DNA of 64,000 bases, from NCBI RefSeq assembly GCF_017813365.1, contig NZ_JAGIZA010000002.1, positions 228,394 through 292,393 of the forward strand. The letters are read 5' to 3'. The notes beneath the pieces are model-generated. The model was given only the letters and a program-made list of their open reading frames with translations. It was not told the DNA's origin and made no database searches. The DNA comes from Roseomonas indoligenes. GTDB lineage: Bacteria; Pseudomonadota; Alphaproteobacteria; Acetobacterales; Acetobacteraceae. Every line of letters starts with the position of its first letter. The first letter of the stretch is position 1. Both the position numbers and the translations under genes were made by a program. Below are positions 18,201-25,445 of the stretch, in pieces.

Positions 18201-18430
18201 CGCGCCTGCTGCTGGTGGAGGGCCGGATCGAGCGCCACGAGGACGCCGCGGTGCCGATCGTGCACGTCCTCGGCCGACGTCTCGAGGATCGCTCCGACCT
18301 TCTGGACGGGCTGCACCGGCTGGGCGCCGCGCGCATCCCCATGGCGCGCGCGGATGAGGTGACGCGCGGCATCGACCACCGGCCGGACGCGCGCGGCCCC
18401 AGTTTTCCCTCAAGCCGGGACTGGCGCTAG
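15245..18430 (+). CDS. dnaE2: Error-prone DNA polymerase III alpha subunit DnaE2
   Basis: 1061 aa from GTG 15245 (GTGA overlaps the imuB stop); the N-terminus FAELGAMSNFTFLEGASHP aligns with DnaE2 family starts. Domains in order: PHP (1-250), polymerase catalytic core with PDIDIDF aspartates near residue 378 and the GRGSAANSAVCYALGIT motif, thumb and fingers, helix-hairpin-helix and an OB fold (SIRVAGLVLVRQRP, then VFFTLEDEFGTVNLV). It is an SOS-induced, non-essential polymerase for translesion synthesis with ImuB. The last 4 nt overlap the convergent Na/Pi cotransporter stop. Confidence 0.96.
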   Translation: MSGFAELGAMSNFTFLEGASHPSELVAAAKVLGHAAVGIADRNSFAGLVRGMAAAREAGIGFVPGCRVGLDDGAEYLVWPTGRAAYARLSTMLSAARMPADDGRPTRDALIAAAEGQVMAAIPPDEPDEAFADRLRRDGEAMRRRLALPLFLAAHHRFAGDDRRRLRLLSAMAGSARAALLAAGGARMHVAARRRLADVLAAIRLGTTVDALGLRAHPNAEAHLKPEAEMRRLFEGFGEAVDATLRVVAACRFDLKRDLTYEYPDEIVEPGLTAQETLERRLAEAVLVRWPDGTPPKVAAQIAEEMALIARLGYAPYFLTVHEIVRFANSQGILCQGRGSAANSAVCYALGITSVNPDKHRLLFARFLSDARGEPPDIDIDFEHERREEVIQHIYERYGRDRAAITATLTRYRTRSAVREVGKAMGLSEDITGRLAKASWHDGMEGLRDVARETGLDPEADPRLGMALDLAEELHGFPRHLATHVGGFVIARGKLTELAIVRKAAMEDRHTVEWDKDDIAVLEMLKVDVLGLGMLSCLKRAFDLLEGCTGERLQLYTVPQDDPATYAMLSRGDSIGVFQVESRAQMNMLPRMRPRQYYDLVIEVAIVRPGPIQGDMVHPYLRRRAGIEKPEYAKPELKAVLEKTLGVPLFQEQAMEMAIVAAGFTPSRADELRRSMASFKHDGKLDTFREEFEGGMIARGYEPDFAHRCFEQIRGFGGYGFPESHAASFAQLVYVSAWIKCHHPAVFAAALLNSQPMGFYAPAQIVRDAREHGVAVRPPDVTASDWDCTLERDGEGWALRLGLRLVAGLSKDDAEKAIALRRRASPAALAAAGLHRPALEALAGADAFRGLGLDRRRALWEAAAVERARPPPLPLFAAAEAAPRLPAETGGEETVLDIGATGLTLRAHPLALLRPALDGLRLRDSRAVAAGRQGQSIRVAGLVLVRQRPGSAKGVVFFTLEDEFGTVNLVLQKDVIAAHRAAVVAARLLLVEGRIERHEDAAVPIVHVLGRRLEDRSDLLDGLHRLGAARIPMARADEVTRGIDHRPDARGPSFPSSRDWR

Positions 18431-20055
18431 GCCCCCTCGTCCTCGTCCTCGGCCGGCACCGCCCAGCCGCTGCGCGCGGGCGGCAGCAGCAGGGCGGCGC
18501 GCCGGATCAGCCACACCGCCCGCTCGAACAGAGCGGTGACGCGGAACAGCAGGTCCACCCCTTCCGGTGGCATGTCCGCCCCGGCGCGGGCGATGCGGCG
18601 GCGCAGCCCGTCCATCATCGCCGAACGGTCCGCCGCCAGCTCTGCCAGCGTCCCCGCATCGCCGCCATCGCCGGAGAGCGCGGCCTCCTGCAGCTCTGTC
18701 AGCAGCAGGTGCAGCGCCTCCGCCAGCGGTGCGGCCAGGGCGTGAACGGGATCGCCCGCATCGCGGCGGGATGCCGCCTCCAGCGCCACCGCCAGCCCTT
18801 CCGCGGCCTCGCGCAGCGGGGACAGCACGCCGTTCAGGTTCTGCAACGCCACGGCGCGGCCCAGCTCCTCGCGCGGGCAGCGCGCCAGCGCCTCCTCCAG
18901 GAAGGCCGCGATCCGCCGCTCCATCGCCTCGCCCGTCGCGGAGACGGTGGCGCGGTCCGCCCCGCCCCGCCCTTCCTCCCGCACCCCGTCCAGCAGCCAG
19001 GGCAGGCGGCCGAAGAGCCGCGCTTGCTCCTGCCCGGCAAGGTCCAGGGCCGTCGGCACGTCGTCCAGCGCCTGGTCGTAGAGGAACTTCGGCTGGGCGA
19101 GCGTCTCCTCCGGCGTGGTGGGGGAAAGCCGCTCCAGCAGCTTCGGCAGGTAGGGGGTGATGAGCGGCAGCAGCAGCGCCGGCACGAGCTGCAGCGCGAC
19201 GAAAAGACAGCCGAGGCGGTGCGGCAGGTCCGCCTCCGCGAAGGGCACGGGCAGCCCGGGCCCGAAATGCCAGACGATGAAGGGAACTGCCAAAAGCACC
19301 GCGCCGGCCGCCTTGAACAGCGCCTGGAAGGTGGCCAGCCGCCGCGCCGCCCCGCGCAGCCCGCCCGCGAGCAGCAGCACCGAGAGGCCGGAGCCGAGCG
19401 AGGCGCCGCAGACGGCCATCCCGGCCTGGGCGCCGTCCAGCAACCCGACCTCCGCGAGCGCGATGGCGAGGATGGTGACGGTGGAGGAGGATTGCGCGAC
19501 GAGGGCGATGGCGGTGCCGAGCAGGAAGGGCGGCAGCAGCGCGTGCCCGGCCAGTTCCATGGCGCCGCGCAGCGCCTCCGCATCGCGCAGCGGGGCGGCG
19601 CCCGATTTCAGGATGGCGAGGCCGAGGAAGAGCAGGCCGAGCTGGAAGGTCGCCTCCAGCACCGCCTTCCACCGTCCGCCGCCCCCGCGCCCGAGGGTGG
19701 CGGCGCAGCCCGCGACGCCGATCAGCCACAGCGCCGCCAGCCGCAGATCCAGCGAGGCCGCCAGCACCAGCACCACCGTGCCGAGATTGCACCAGGCTAC
19801 CACGGGCAGGGCGCGCGCCAACGGCAGCAGCCCCGCCTGCACCATGGAGGCGGCGATGAAGGTGACGGCATTGGAGGATTGCGTCAGCGCGCCCAGCGCC
19901 GCGCCGGTCAGGGCCGCGCTCAGCCCTCCGCGGGTCGCGCGCGCGACGGCGATGCGGAGCCGCCGTCCGGCCATCCCCTGCAGCGCGGAGCCGAGCCCGC
20001 GCACCCCGGCGAGAAAGAGCCCGAGGCCGCCGAGAAGGGTGGCGATCAAATCCAA
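18427..20055 (-). CDS. Na/Pi cotransporter family protein with PhoU-like C-terminus
   Basis: 542 aa. The membrane part (1-310) contains the two inverted-repeat hallmarks of the NptA/SLC34 fold, TQSSNAVTFIA and AQSSSTVTILA, and about eight hydrophobic helices. The C-terminal 230 residues are helical and PhoU-like (DQALDDVPTALDLAGQEQARL). It probably imports phosphate with sodium at the inner membrane; related NptA proteins can also export phosphate. The start is TTG, the only start near the first helix. The stop overlaps the dnaE2 stop by 4 nt, a convergent pair. Confidence 0.92.
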   Translation of the reverse strand: MDLIATLLGGLGLFLAGVRGLGSALQGMAGRRLRIAVARATRGGLSAALTGAALGALTQSSNAVTFIAASMVQAGLLPLARALPVVAWCNLGTVVLVLAASLDLRLAALWLIGVAGCAATLGRGGGGRWKAVLEATFQLGLLFLGLAILKSGAAPLRDAEALRGAMELAGHALLPPFLLGTAIALVAQSSSTVTILAIALAEVGLLDGAQAGMAVCGASLGSGLSVLLLAGGLRGAARRLATFQALFKAAGAVLLAVPFIVWHFGPGLPVPFAEADLPHRLGCLFVALQLVPALLLPLITPYLPKLLERLSPTTPEETLAQPKFLYDQALDDVPTALDLAGQEQARLFGRLPWLLDGVREEGRGGADRATVSATGEAMERRIAAFLEEALARCPREELGRAVALQNLNGVLSPLREAAEGLAVALEAASRRDAGDPVHALAAPLAEALHLLLTELQEAALSGDGGDAGTLAELAADRSAMMDGLRRRIARAGADMPPEGVDLLFRVTALFERAVWLIRRAALLLPPARSGWAVPAEDEDEGA

Positions 20056-20175
20056 GAGGTCGTCTTCAACCCTGACGCGGAAGGCAACGGAACGGCGCGG
20101 CGGTGGCGCATCATGAGCCCTCGTCCGCCACGCGGAAGACCTGGGCTGGCGTTTTTCATGAAAGCGTCAAGAAGC

Positions 20176-20200
20176 GGGGGAGGGCGCGCGACCCTCCCCC
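20176..20200 (-). terminator. Terminator of the phage-tail-like operon
   Basis: GGGGGAGGG (20176-20184), loop of 7, CCCTCCCCC (20192-20200): a perfect 9-bp stem 16 nt after the last gene of the minus-strand phage-like cluster. A moderately T-rich CTTCTTGACGCTTTC follows on that strand. It separates this cluster from the Na/Pi gene. Confidence 0.6.
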
Positions 20201-20216
20201 ATTCCCGGGCAGGCCG

Positions 20217-20591
20217 TCAGGTCGGGTTCACGACGAGGGCGCCGGCCGCGATCGTCACCGTTCCCGCGCCCGTCATCGCCACCGCGGCGCTGAGCGGAGA
20301 GACGAGCAGCGGGTTCCCGCCGGAGGCCGCGTCGTAAAGCCCCACATAGCCCAGCGTGCCGGCGCTGGCGGAGAAGACGAAGCGCAGCGCCTCCGCGTTG
20401 CTCTGGGCGCCGGTGCCGGTGAAGGTCACGCGCTGGCGGGCGTAGCCGCTGCCCACCGGCTCCCCGGCCAGGCCCGCCGCCGCCGTGCCACCGGTGCCGA
20501 GGGCGGCGTAGACGGTGCTGGGCAGGCTCGGCGCGCGGGCACAGACGGCGCGGGCCAGGAGGTTGCGGGCATAGTCGGTCAGGTCGGACAT
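20217..20591 (-). CDS. Phage-tail-like structural protein (124 aa)
   Basis: 124 aa. The N-terminus is helical (MSDLTDYARNLLARAV), followed by a Gly/Thr/Val-rich beta part with FTGTGAQSNAEALRF, GYVGLYDAASGGNPLLV and a C-terminal AGTVTIAAGALVV. These low-complexity beta segments resemble phage baseplate or fibre-tip proteins in which a short helix is followed by a beta sandwich (VGLYDAxSGG is typical). It is the last gene of the five-gene cluster and begins after a 55-nt gap. Identification is by pattern only. Confidence 0.6.
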   Translation of the reverse strand: MSDLTDYARNLLARAVCARAPSLPSTVYAALGTGGTAAAGLAGEPVGSGYARQRVTFTGTGAQSNAEALRFVFSASAGTLGYVGLYDAASGGNPLLVSPLSAAVAMTGAGTVTIAAGALVVNPT

Positions 20592-20646
20592 GGGGGTCTC
20601 CTTTCAGGGGTGGATTGAGGCCGGCCCGATCGGGCCGGGGCGCGCT

Positions 20647-20892
20647 CTACGGCGATCCGTCCTCGTCCTCCGGCGCCCCGGCGATCACGCCGAGGATGGC
20701 GGTGGAGAGCTGGATCCCCGTCCGCTGCAGCCCCTCCGGCACGGAGCGGGGCCGCGCCTCGCGCCGCAGCACGTAGGCGGTGCCGTCCAGAGCGATCGGC
20801 CCGACCTGCACCATCGGGTCGGGCAGCCCGGCCAGGGCGCCCGCGACGGCGTCCTCCGGCCCGTGCCATCGCAGGTCCGCGTAGTCGGTCAT
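20647..20892 (-). CDS. Small protein of the phage-tail-like cluster (81 aa)
   Basis: 81 aa from ATG 20892 with GAGGGA about 6 nt upstream; ATG 20904 is a weaker start. It begins MTDYADLRWHGPEDAV, has a central GPIALDGTAYVLRREARP segment and an acidic end. I do not recognise the family. Its position between the fibre protein and the last structural gene suggests a virion component or fibre-assembly factor. Nothing in the sequence indicates an enzyme. Confidence 0.55.
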   Translation of the reverse strand: MTDYADLRWHGPEDAVAGALAGLPDPMVQVGPIALDGTAYVLRREARPRSVPEGLQRTGIQLSTAILGVIAGAPEDEDGSP

Positions 20893-20900
20893 GGTGTCCC

Positions 20901-22100
20901 TCATGCTGTGGTGAGTGCCTGCAAACCGGAATCCGGCAGGCGCGAGGCGTGGAGGTCGAGCGGTCCGATCTCCCCGAAGGCGGCGCGGCCGATCAGCAGG
21001 CGGGCCAGGCCGGGCGGCGGGGCGCCGGCGTAGGACTGCACCGCGCCGCCACCGAGGCAGAGCGCGACGCCGCCCGGATCCCAGGCCAGCGCCGCCCGGA
21101 AGGCCGTACCCGGCGTCACCGCCGTTCCTGCGAGAGTGGCGGCGGTGCTGCCACCGGACACGACCTGCACCCCGGCCGTGACGCCGCCCGCACCGATCCG
21201 GAAGGCGATGCGATTGCCCTCCGACCCGTCGTCGAGTTGCAGAAGGCCGAGCTCGATGCCGGCGGGCGCGGCCTGCGGCAGCAGGAAGGTTCCGGCCAGC
21301 GTGCCCCGCGCCGCCCGCGCCGTGCCCAGGGCCAGGGACGCCAAATCCGCGGCGCGCGTCGAGGCGGCGCTCGTCCCCGCCGGTGGAAAGACCGGTGTGG
21401 AGACGAAGCCGCCCGCCTCGACCTGCCAGGCGCTGACGAACAGGGTGAAGTCCACCGCCGTCGTGGTGTTCGTGAAGGTCCAGCGGAACTGAGGGCCCAC
21501 GGTCGTGCTGGGCAGCGTCTTGGTGAAGGAGAGGCGCTGCGGCGCGGCGCCGGGCAGGAAGGTCACGCCGATATCCGTCTCGGAGCCGTTCCGGAACACG
21601 AAGGAGGACAGGCTGGCGGGAAGCGCGCCCGCGACGAGGGCGACGAGGGCGGAGAAGGCGTGCTGCGCACCGGCCGTGCCCGTGGTGAAGGAACCCGGGC
21701 TGAGGGCGCGGGCATTGGCGGTATTGGGCGTGCCGACGAAACGGATATCCACGCCCGGCAGGCCCCAGCGCGTGACCGGCGCGATCTCGTAGTTGATGCC
21801 GGTGGAGATGCCCCAGCCCGTGGGCAGCGCCCCGCCCGATCCGAGCGGCCCGGCCGCCGCCCCGGCATTACCGGGGTTCTGGATGAGGTTGGTGCGCTGC
21901 CCTTCCATCAGGAGGCGGCGTGCCGCGCCGGATAGGCGCGGCGCATCAACGCCGGCCGCCTGCCAGGCCGTGCCGTCCGCGCCGGTCGCGAAGGCCGTCG
22001 AGGCGCGAGAGAAGGCCACCTGCGGCGAGAGGACGCCCTGCCCGACAAGCCGGACCGGCCCGCCGCCCAGCGCGTAGAGGGCCGGCGTCGTGCCGATCAT
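20901..22100 (-). CDS. Phage spike/fibre-like protein with lectin-type domain
   Basis: 399 aa. The N-terminal 120 residues match the pattern of phage head-spike fibre domains: FSRASTAFATGADGTAW, then EGQRTNLIQNPGNAG, then a GW...GIN strand. A second domain (about 265-399) looks like a concanavalin A/LamG sandwich (GTLAGTFLLPQAAPAG, FRAALAWDPGGVALCLGGG). Such proteins bind surface glycans. The ATG overlaps the tailspike stop (ATGA), so the two are co-translated. The longer upstream frame on this strand is a shadow of the tailspike gene. Confidence 0.75.
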   Translation of the reverse strand: MIGTTPALYALGGGPVRLVGQGVLSPQVAFSRASTAFATGADGTAWQAAGVDAPRLSGAARRLLMEGQRTNLIQNPGNAGAAAGPLGSGGALPTGWGISTGINYEIAPVTRWGLPGVDIRFVGTPNTANARALSPGSFTTGTAGAQHAFSALVALVAGALPASLSSFVFRNGSETDIGVTFLPGAAPQRLSFTKTLPSTTVGPQFRWTFTNTTTAVDFTLFVSAWQVEAGGFVSTPVFPPAGTSAASTRAADLASLALGTARAARGTLAGTFLLPQAAPAGIELGLLQLDDGSEGNRIAFRIGAGGVTAGVQVVSGGSTAATLAGTAVTPGTAFRAALAWDPGGVALCLGGGAVQSYAGAPPPGLARLLIGRAAFGEIGPLDLHASRLPDSGLQALTTA

Positions 22101-24505
22101 CAGGGCGCTCCCCCGCCGGCCAGCTGGCAGAGCCGCGTCGTGCCGCCGTCCGGCGTGAAGGCCAGCAGGCTGGCGGCCGCCCCCGCCCTCACCTTCGCGT
22201 AGCCGTCCGGGTTGACCATGGCCGCGGAGAAGCCGGTGAGCGCGACGGCCAAGTCCGCGCCCGTGCGGTTCACCACCATGCAGGCGAAGCCGTGGCCCGT
22301 GGCAGACCAGTCGAGCGACAGCGTGGTGCCGGCATTGGCGATCACCATGCGCGCGTTGTGCGCGGCGAAGGTCAGCGCCGTGGCGCCCGCGGTGACGGCG
22401 CTGGGCACGGCGCGGCTGACATAGCTGTTGTCCACGTAGGTCTTCGTCGCGGCCTGGAGCGGCAGGGACGGGTCGGACGCGAGCATCAACGGGCCCGCCA
22501 CCGTCACCGTGCCGGAGGAGGCGATGCGCATCCGCTCGGCGACCGTGCCGCCGGCGCGCGTCTCGAAGACCAGCGCGCCGGCCTCGGCCCCCGCCGCGAC
22601 GCCCTCGGCCACCCCCGCCACGCGGCCAAAAGTTACCTCGGCCGCGGCGCTGTTGAGGCCGGTGCCCTCCAACGCGAAGATGCGGTCGTTCGCGGCCGGG
22701 CTGGCCGAGAGGCGGCGCAGCCGCAGCGTCAGTGGCTGCGTCATCCCGGTGTTGCCGAGGAGGTAGCTCGGGTTCGGGTTCAGCGCCGCGTCGCCCTGCA
22801 GGTACACGTCCGTCCCGGCCACGCCCAGCGCCCCGACCGCCGTGTCGGCGCTGCCGTGCAGGCGCAGCATGGCGCCGGCGGATGTGCTGCGCCGGTGCAC
22901 CGCCACGATGCCGTCGGCCCGTGCCGAGAGACGGGTCTCGATGGCGCCGGCCGAGGAGATGGCCGCCAGCTCGGACTGCCCGCCGATCGCCCGCGCCACG
23001 CCCACCGCGTTGCTCATCCGGGTGCCGGAGATCTGCACCTTCTGCATCGCCGCCACGCTCTGGCCCGCGACGGCCGCGGTCTTCATGTCGCAGCCCAGGA
23101 TCTGCAGGCTGTCCGCGTTGTCGTAGAGATAGGCGGAGCCGTAGAGGTCGCAGCCCATCAGCACCAGGGCGCCGTCGATCACCTCCACCGAGTTGCCGGT
23201 GCCTGCGGGCAGCATCACACCGGCAACGACGTTCTGGTCTGACGACTGCGAGTTGACGACGAGCGGGCGGCCCTTGCTTGACCAGAATCCGCCATACCAC
23301 TTGTTGCGGTAGCAGATCCCCGTCATCTGCACGCCGATGGTGCCGGGATCCGTGTTCACGCCGTCCACGCCGCAGTTCACGAACTGCGCGGAATGCGTCA
23401 GGTCGTCCAGGTGCCAGCCGATGTCGTGCCCGTACTCGAAGCAGTTCACGAAATTGGGCATGTCGGCCGTGGTAATCCAGAAGGCCTTGCCGCGCCGGTG
23501 ATTGACGGTGGGGTTCACCGTGCCGCCGCCGGCATAGGCGCCGGCGAAGGCGCTGCCCGCCAGGTCGAGCGTGGTGGCCGTGGCCGCCGCCACGGTGAAG
23601 CGCCCGTTCGCCCCCGCCACGCCGCCGACCCCGCTGGTGAACACCACGTCGCCGATCTTCAGCTCGTGCGCCGTACCCGTGGTGAGCCGAACGAGGCCGG
23701 CGCCGTTGTTGGCGCAGCCCGCGACCGTGTAGGTGGCGGAGGAGAAGCTGCGACCCGTGGTGGCGAGCGGGTGCCAGTTGATCCGCTCGTTCTGCCCGAT
23801 ATCGAAGGACTTGCCGAGGTAGAGCCCGTTGGTGCAGTCGCCCACCACGTCCCGGATGCGCGTGCGGCTGGCGCCGTTGCTGTACACGCCCCAGGTGAAG
23901 CCGACGATCAGCAGGTTCCGCACCGATGCATCGGTGGCGTTCGTCGTGCTGCTGCCCGTGCTGCCATCGCCGATGCTCACGGCCGTGCCGGAGAAGGCGG
24001 CCACGCAGTCCAGCGCCTCCCGGATCGAGGAAGGGGCGACGAAGCCCTTGCGGACGATCGCCACCTGCTCCAGCGACGAGTTCCGCCGCAGGCGGACCGT
24101 CCGGGCGGGGTTCAGGACCAGGCAGTAGGGCAGGGCGCCGTAGTCGTTGTTGATGCGGAAGCCGCCGGGATCGCCGCCGCCCTGCAGCGTGACGCCCGGC
24201 GGGATGATCAGCTCCGCGCTGTCGATCAGGTAGCGGCGCGGGCCGAGCAGGACGACGCCGCCCCCCGCGGAGGAGGCGGCGTTCAGCGCGGCCTGGAAGG
24301 CGGCGGTGTCGTCCGTGGTGCCGTTGCCGACTGCCCCGTAGTCGCGCACGTGCAGCGGCCGCTCGGCCATCACGGTGGAGCGGAACTGGGCGAAGGTGGC
24401 GCGCCGCGTCTCCGCCGCGCCCCCCACGCCCTGCACGACGGGGGTGATGTCGGTGTCGGAGAAGGAGATGGCGGCGGGAAGGTCGCTGATCTTGCTGTCG
24501 GGCAT
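22100..24505 (-). CDS. Tailspike-like parallel beta-helix protein
   Basis: 801 aa. The N-terminus MPDSKISDLPAAISFSDTD resembles virion-attachment regions of tail fibres. Residues about 50-100 hold a Pectate_lyase_3-type opening (VRDYGAVGNGTTDDTAAF), followed by a long right-handed beta-helix. The C-terminus includes DPSLPLQAATKTYVD, a hallmark of phage tail fibres, and a beta-rich tip. These proteins bind, and often cleave, capsule or lipopolysaccharide. No catalytic residues can be named. It lies 55 nt after the 217-aa gene and overlaps the fibre gene by ATGA. Confidence 0.8.
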   Translation of the reverse strand: MPDSKISDLPAAISFSDTDITPVVQGVGGAAETRRATFAQFRSTVMAERPLHVRDYGAVGNGTTDDTAAFQAALNAASSAGGGVVLLGPRRYLIDSAELIIPPGVTLQGGGDPGGFRINNDYGALPYCLVLNPARTVRLRRNSSLEQVAIVRKGFVAPSSIREALDCVAAFSGTAVSIGDGSTGSSTTNATDASVRNLLIVGFTWGVYSNGASRTRIRDVVGDCTNGLYLGKSFDIGQNERINWHPLATTGRSFSSATYTVAGCANNGAGLVRLTTGTAHELKIGDVVFTSGVGGVAGANGRFTVAAATATTLDLAGSAFAGAYAGGGTVNPTVNHRRGKAFWITTADMPNFVNCFEYGHDIGWHLDDLTHSAQFVNCGVDGVNTDPGTIGVQMTGICYRNKWYGGFWSSKGRPLVVNSQSSDQNVVAGVMLPAGTGNSVEVIDGALVLMGCDLYGSAYLYDNADSLQILGCDMKTAAVAGQSVAAMQKVQISGTRMSNAVGVARAIGGQSELAAISSAGAIETRLSARADGIVAVHRRSTSAGAMLRLHGSADTAVGALGVAGTDVYLQGDAALNPNPSYLLGNTGMTQPLTLRLRRLSASPAANDRIFALEGTGLNSAAAEVTFGRVAGVAEGVAAGAEAGALVFETRAGGTVAERMRIASSGTVTVAGPLMLASDPSLPLQAATKTYVDNSYVSRAVPSAVTAGATALTFAAHNARMVIANAGTTLSLDWSATGHGFACMVVNRTGADLAVALTGFSAAMVNPDGYAKVRAGAAASLLAFTPDGGTTRLCQLAGGGAP

Positions 24506-24560
24506 GGGATGGCGGCTCCGGTGGGGATGGCGGCGTCGGGGCTGGGGCGGGGGCCGGGCG

Positions 24561-25214
24561 CTACATCACGAGCCGCGTGCCGGCCTCGGCCATCAGCAGG
24601 CCGAGCCCGGTCTCGACCAGCAGCGCGAAGGCGGCGAGCACGACGAAGGAGGGCGAGGTCTGCGCGACGAGGGAGTCCGCCGCATCTTCCACTTTCACCA
24701 GGTAGCCATTGCCGGGCGCGGGGGCGTTAAAGGTGACGCTGGCACTGCCGGAGGAGACGGCGGCGGTGCTGGGGCCGAGCACCACGGCCCCGCTCGCGTT
24801 GAGGATGCTGAACCTCACCGCGCTGGTCGCGCCGGAGGCCGTGACGCGCACGGTGAAGGTCTCCCCCTCGTTCACCCCGCTCGGCAGCGCGTTGAGGGAG
24901 ATGCAGCGCGCCACCGCCGCCGCAGCCACGTCGGCGTCGAGGCTCATCGCCCCGGCGCCGGTGAGCCGCAGCGGGGAGGAACTGGCATCCACGACCAGCC
25001 CGTTGCCGACCTCAGCGTTGGTGCGTACCGGCAGGAGGGCGGTGGCATCCGCCGCCTCCAGCACCACCATGTGCCCGGCCAGCAGCCGCGTCCGGGCCGC
25101 GCTGAAATAGCCGGTGGAAAGCACCGTCGCCCGGGTGTCCGTCGTCTTGTACAGCCAGAGGGTGAAGCTGTCGGCCGCGACGAGCGGGATCAGGTTGCTG
25201 GCGATGTAGGGCAT
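24561..25214 (-). CDS. Phage-like structural protein, first gene of cluster (217 aa)
   Basis: 217 aa. Residues 15-80 (TLWLYKTTDTRATVLSTGYF, LLAGHMVVLEAADAT, VDAS) resemble a family of small phage structural proteins with the pattern YxTTDxxAxVxxxGYF...GD. A beta-sandwich with Ig-like character follows (GETFTVRVTASGA, ASVTFNAPAPGNGYLVKV). The C-terminus ends in a hydrophobic helix (FALLVETGLGLLMAEAG). AGGAG lies about 11 nt before the ATG. It is the promoter-proximal gene of the minus-strand cluster. Confidence 0.6.
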   Translation of the reverse strand: MPYIASNLIPLVAADSFTLWLYKTTDTRATVLSTGYFSAARTRLLAGHMVVLEAADATALLPVRTNAEVGNGLVVDASSSPLRLTGAGAMSLDADVAAAAVARCISLNALPSGVNEGETFTVRVTASGATSAVRFSILNASGAVVLGPSTAAVSSGSASVTFNAPAPGNGYLVKVEDAADSLVAQTSPSFVVLAAFALLVETGLGLLMAEAGTRLVM

Positions 25215-25248
25215 GCTGGCATGGCTCCTGCGGGGCGCGGACGCGAAA

Positions 25249-25278
25249 AGCCCCGCGCCGGCAGGGCCGGGCGGGGCT
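25249..25278 (-). terminator. Hairpin with T-run in the leader of the phage-like operon
   Basis: On the minus strand AGCCCCGC, a 14-nt loop that is itself partly paired, and GCGGGGCT are followed by TTT. It sits between the putative promoter (25338-25366) and the first gene start (25214). It therefore looks like an intrinsic terminator inside the 5' leader, a possible attenuation or antitermination point. No plus-strand gene ends near here. Confidence 0.5.
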
Positions 25279-25337
25279 GGGAAGGACGGGACGGGATGGG
25301 GTTCGGGGCGGGCGCAGATGTCCCGTTGACGGAAGGG

Positions 25338-25366
25338 GGATTACAGGACCGTGAGCCTCACGTCAA
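25338..25366 (-). promoter_or_regulatory. Putative promoter with palindromic operator for the phage-like operon
   Basis: On the minus strand TTGACG (25366-25361) is followed after 17 nt by TAATCC (25343-25338), or after 15 nt by TGTAAT (25345-25340). The spacer contains an inverted repeat CGTGAG-C-CTCACG (25350-25362), a good operator candidate. An AT-rich tract (25367-25397), exceptional in this window, lies just upstream and could act as an UP element. A second TTGACG on the plus strand (25326-25331) may serve potF. Confidence 0.45.
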
Positions 25367-25445
25367 GAAATATCTTCCTATATTCCGAAAAAAGAGAATA
25401 GATGCCCAACTTGCGCGCCGCGCACCAGGCCATAACCTGCCAGGC

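Noticed and set aside
18709-20337. 542-aa plus-strand open frame over the Na/Pi gene
   Set aside because: Gln/Arg/Gly-rich antisense translation; the minus-strand gene has clear QSS motifs and helices.
20217-25214. Complete prophage
   Set aside because: No integrase, capsid, portal, terminase, lysis or repressor genes; only receptor-binding-type proteins.
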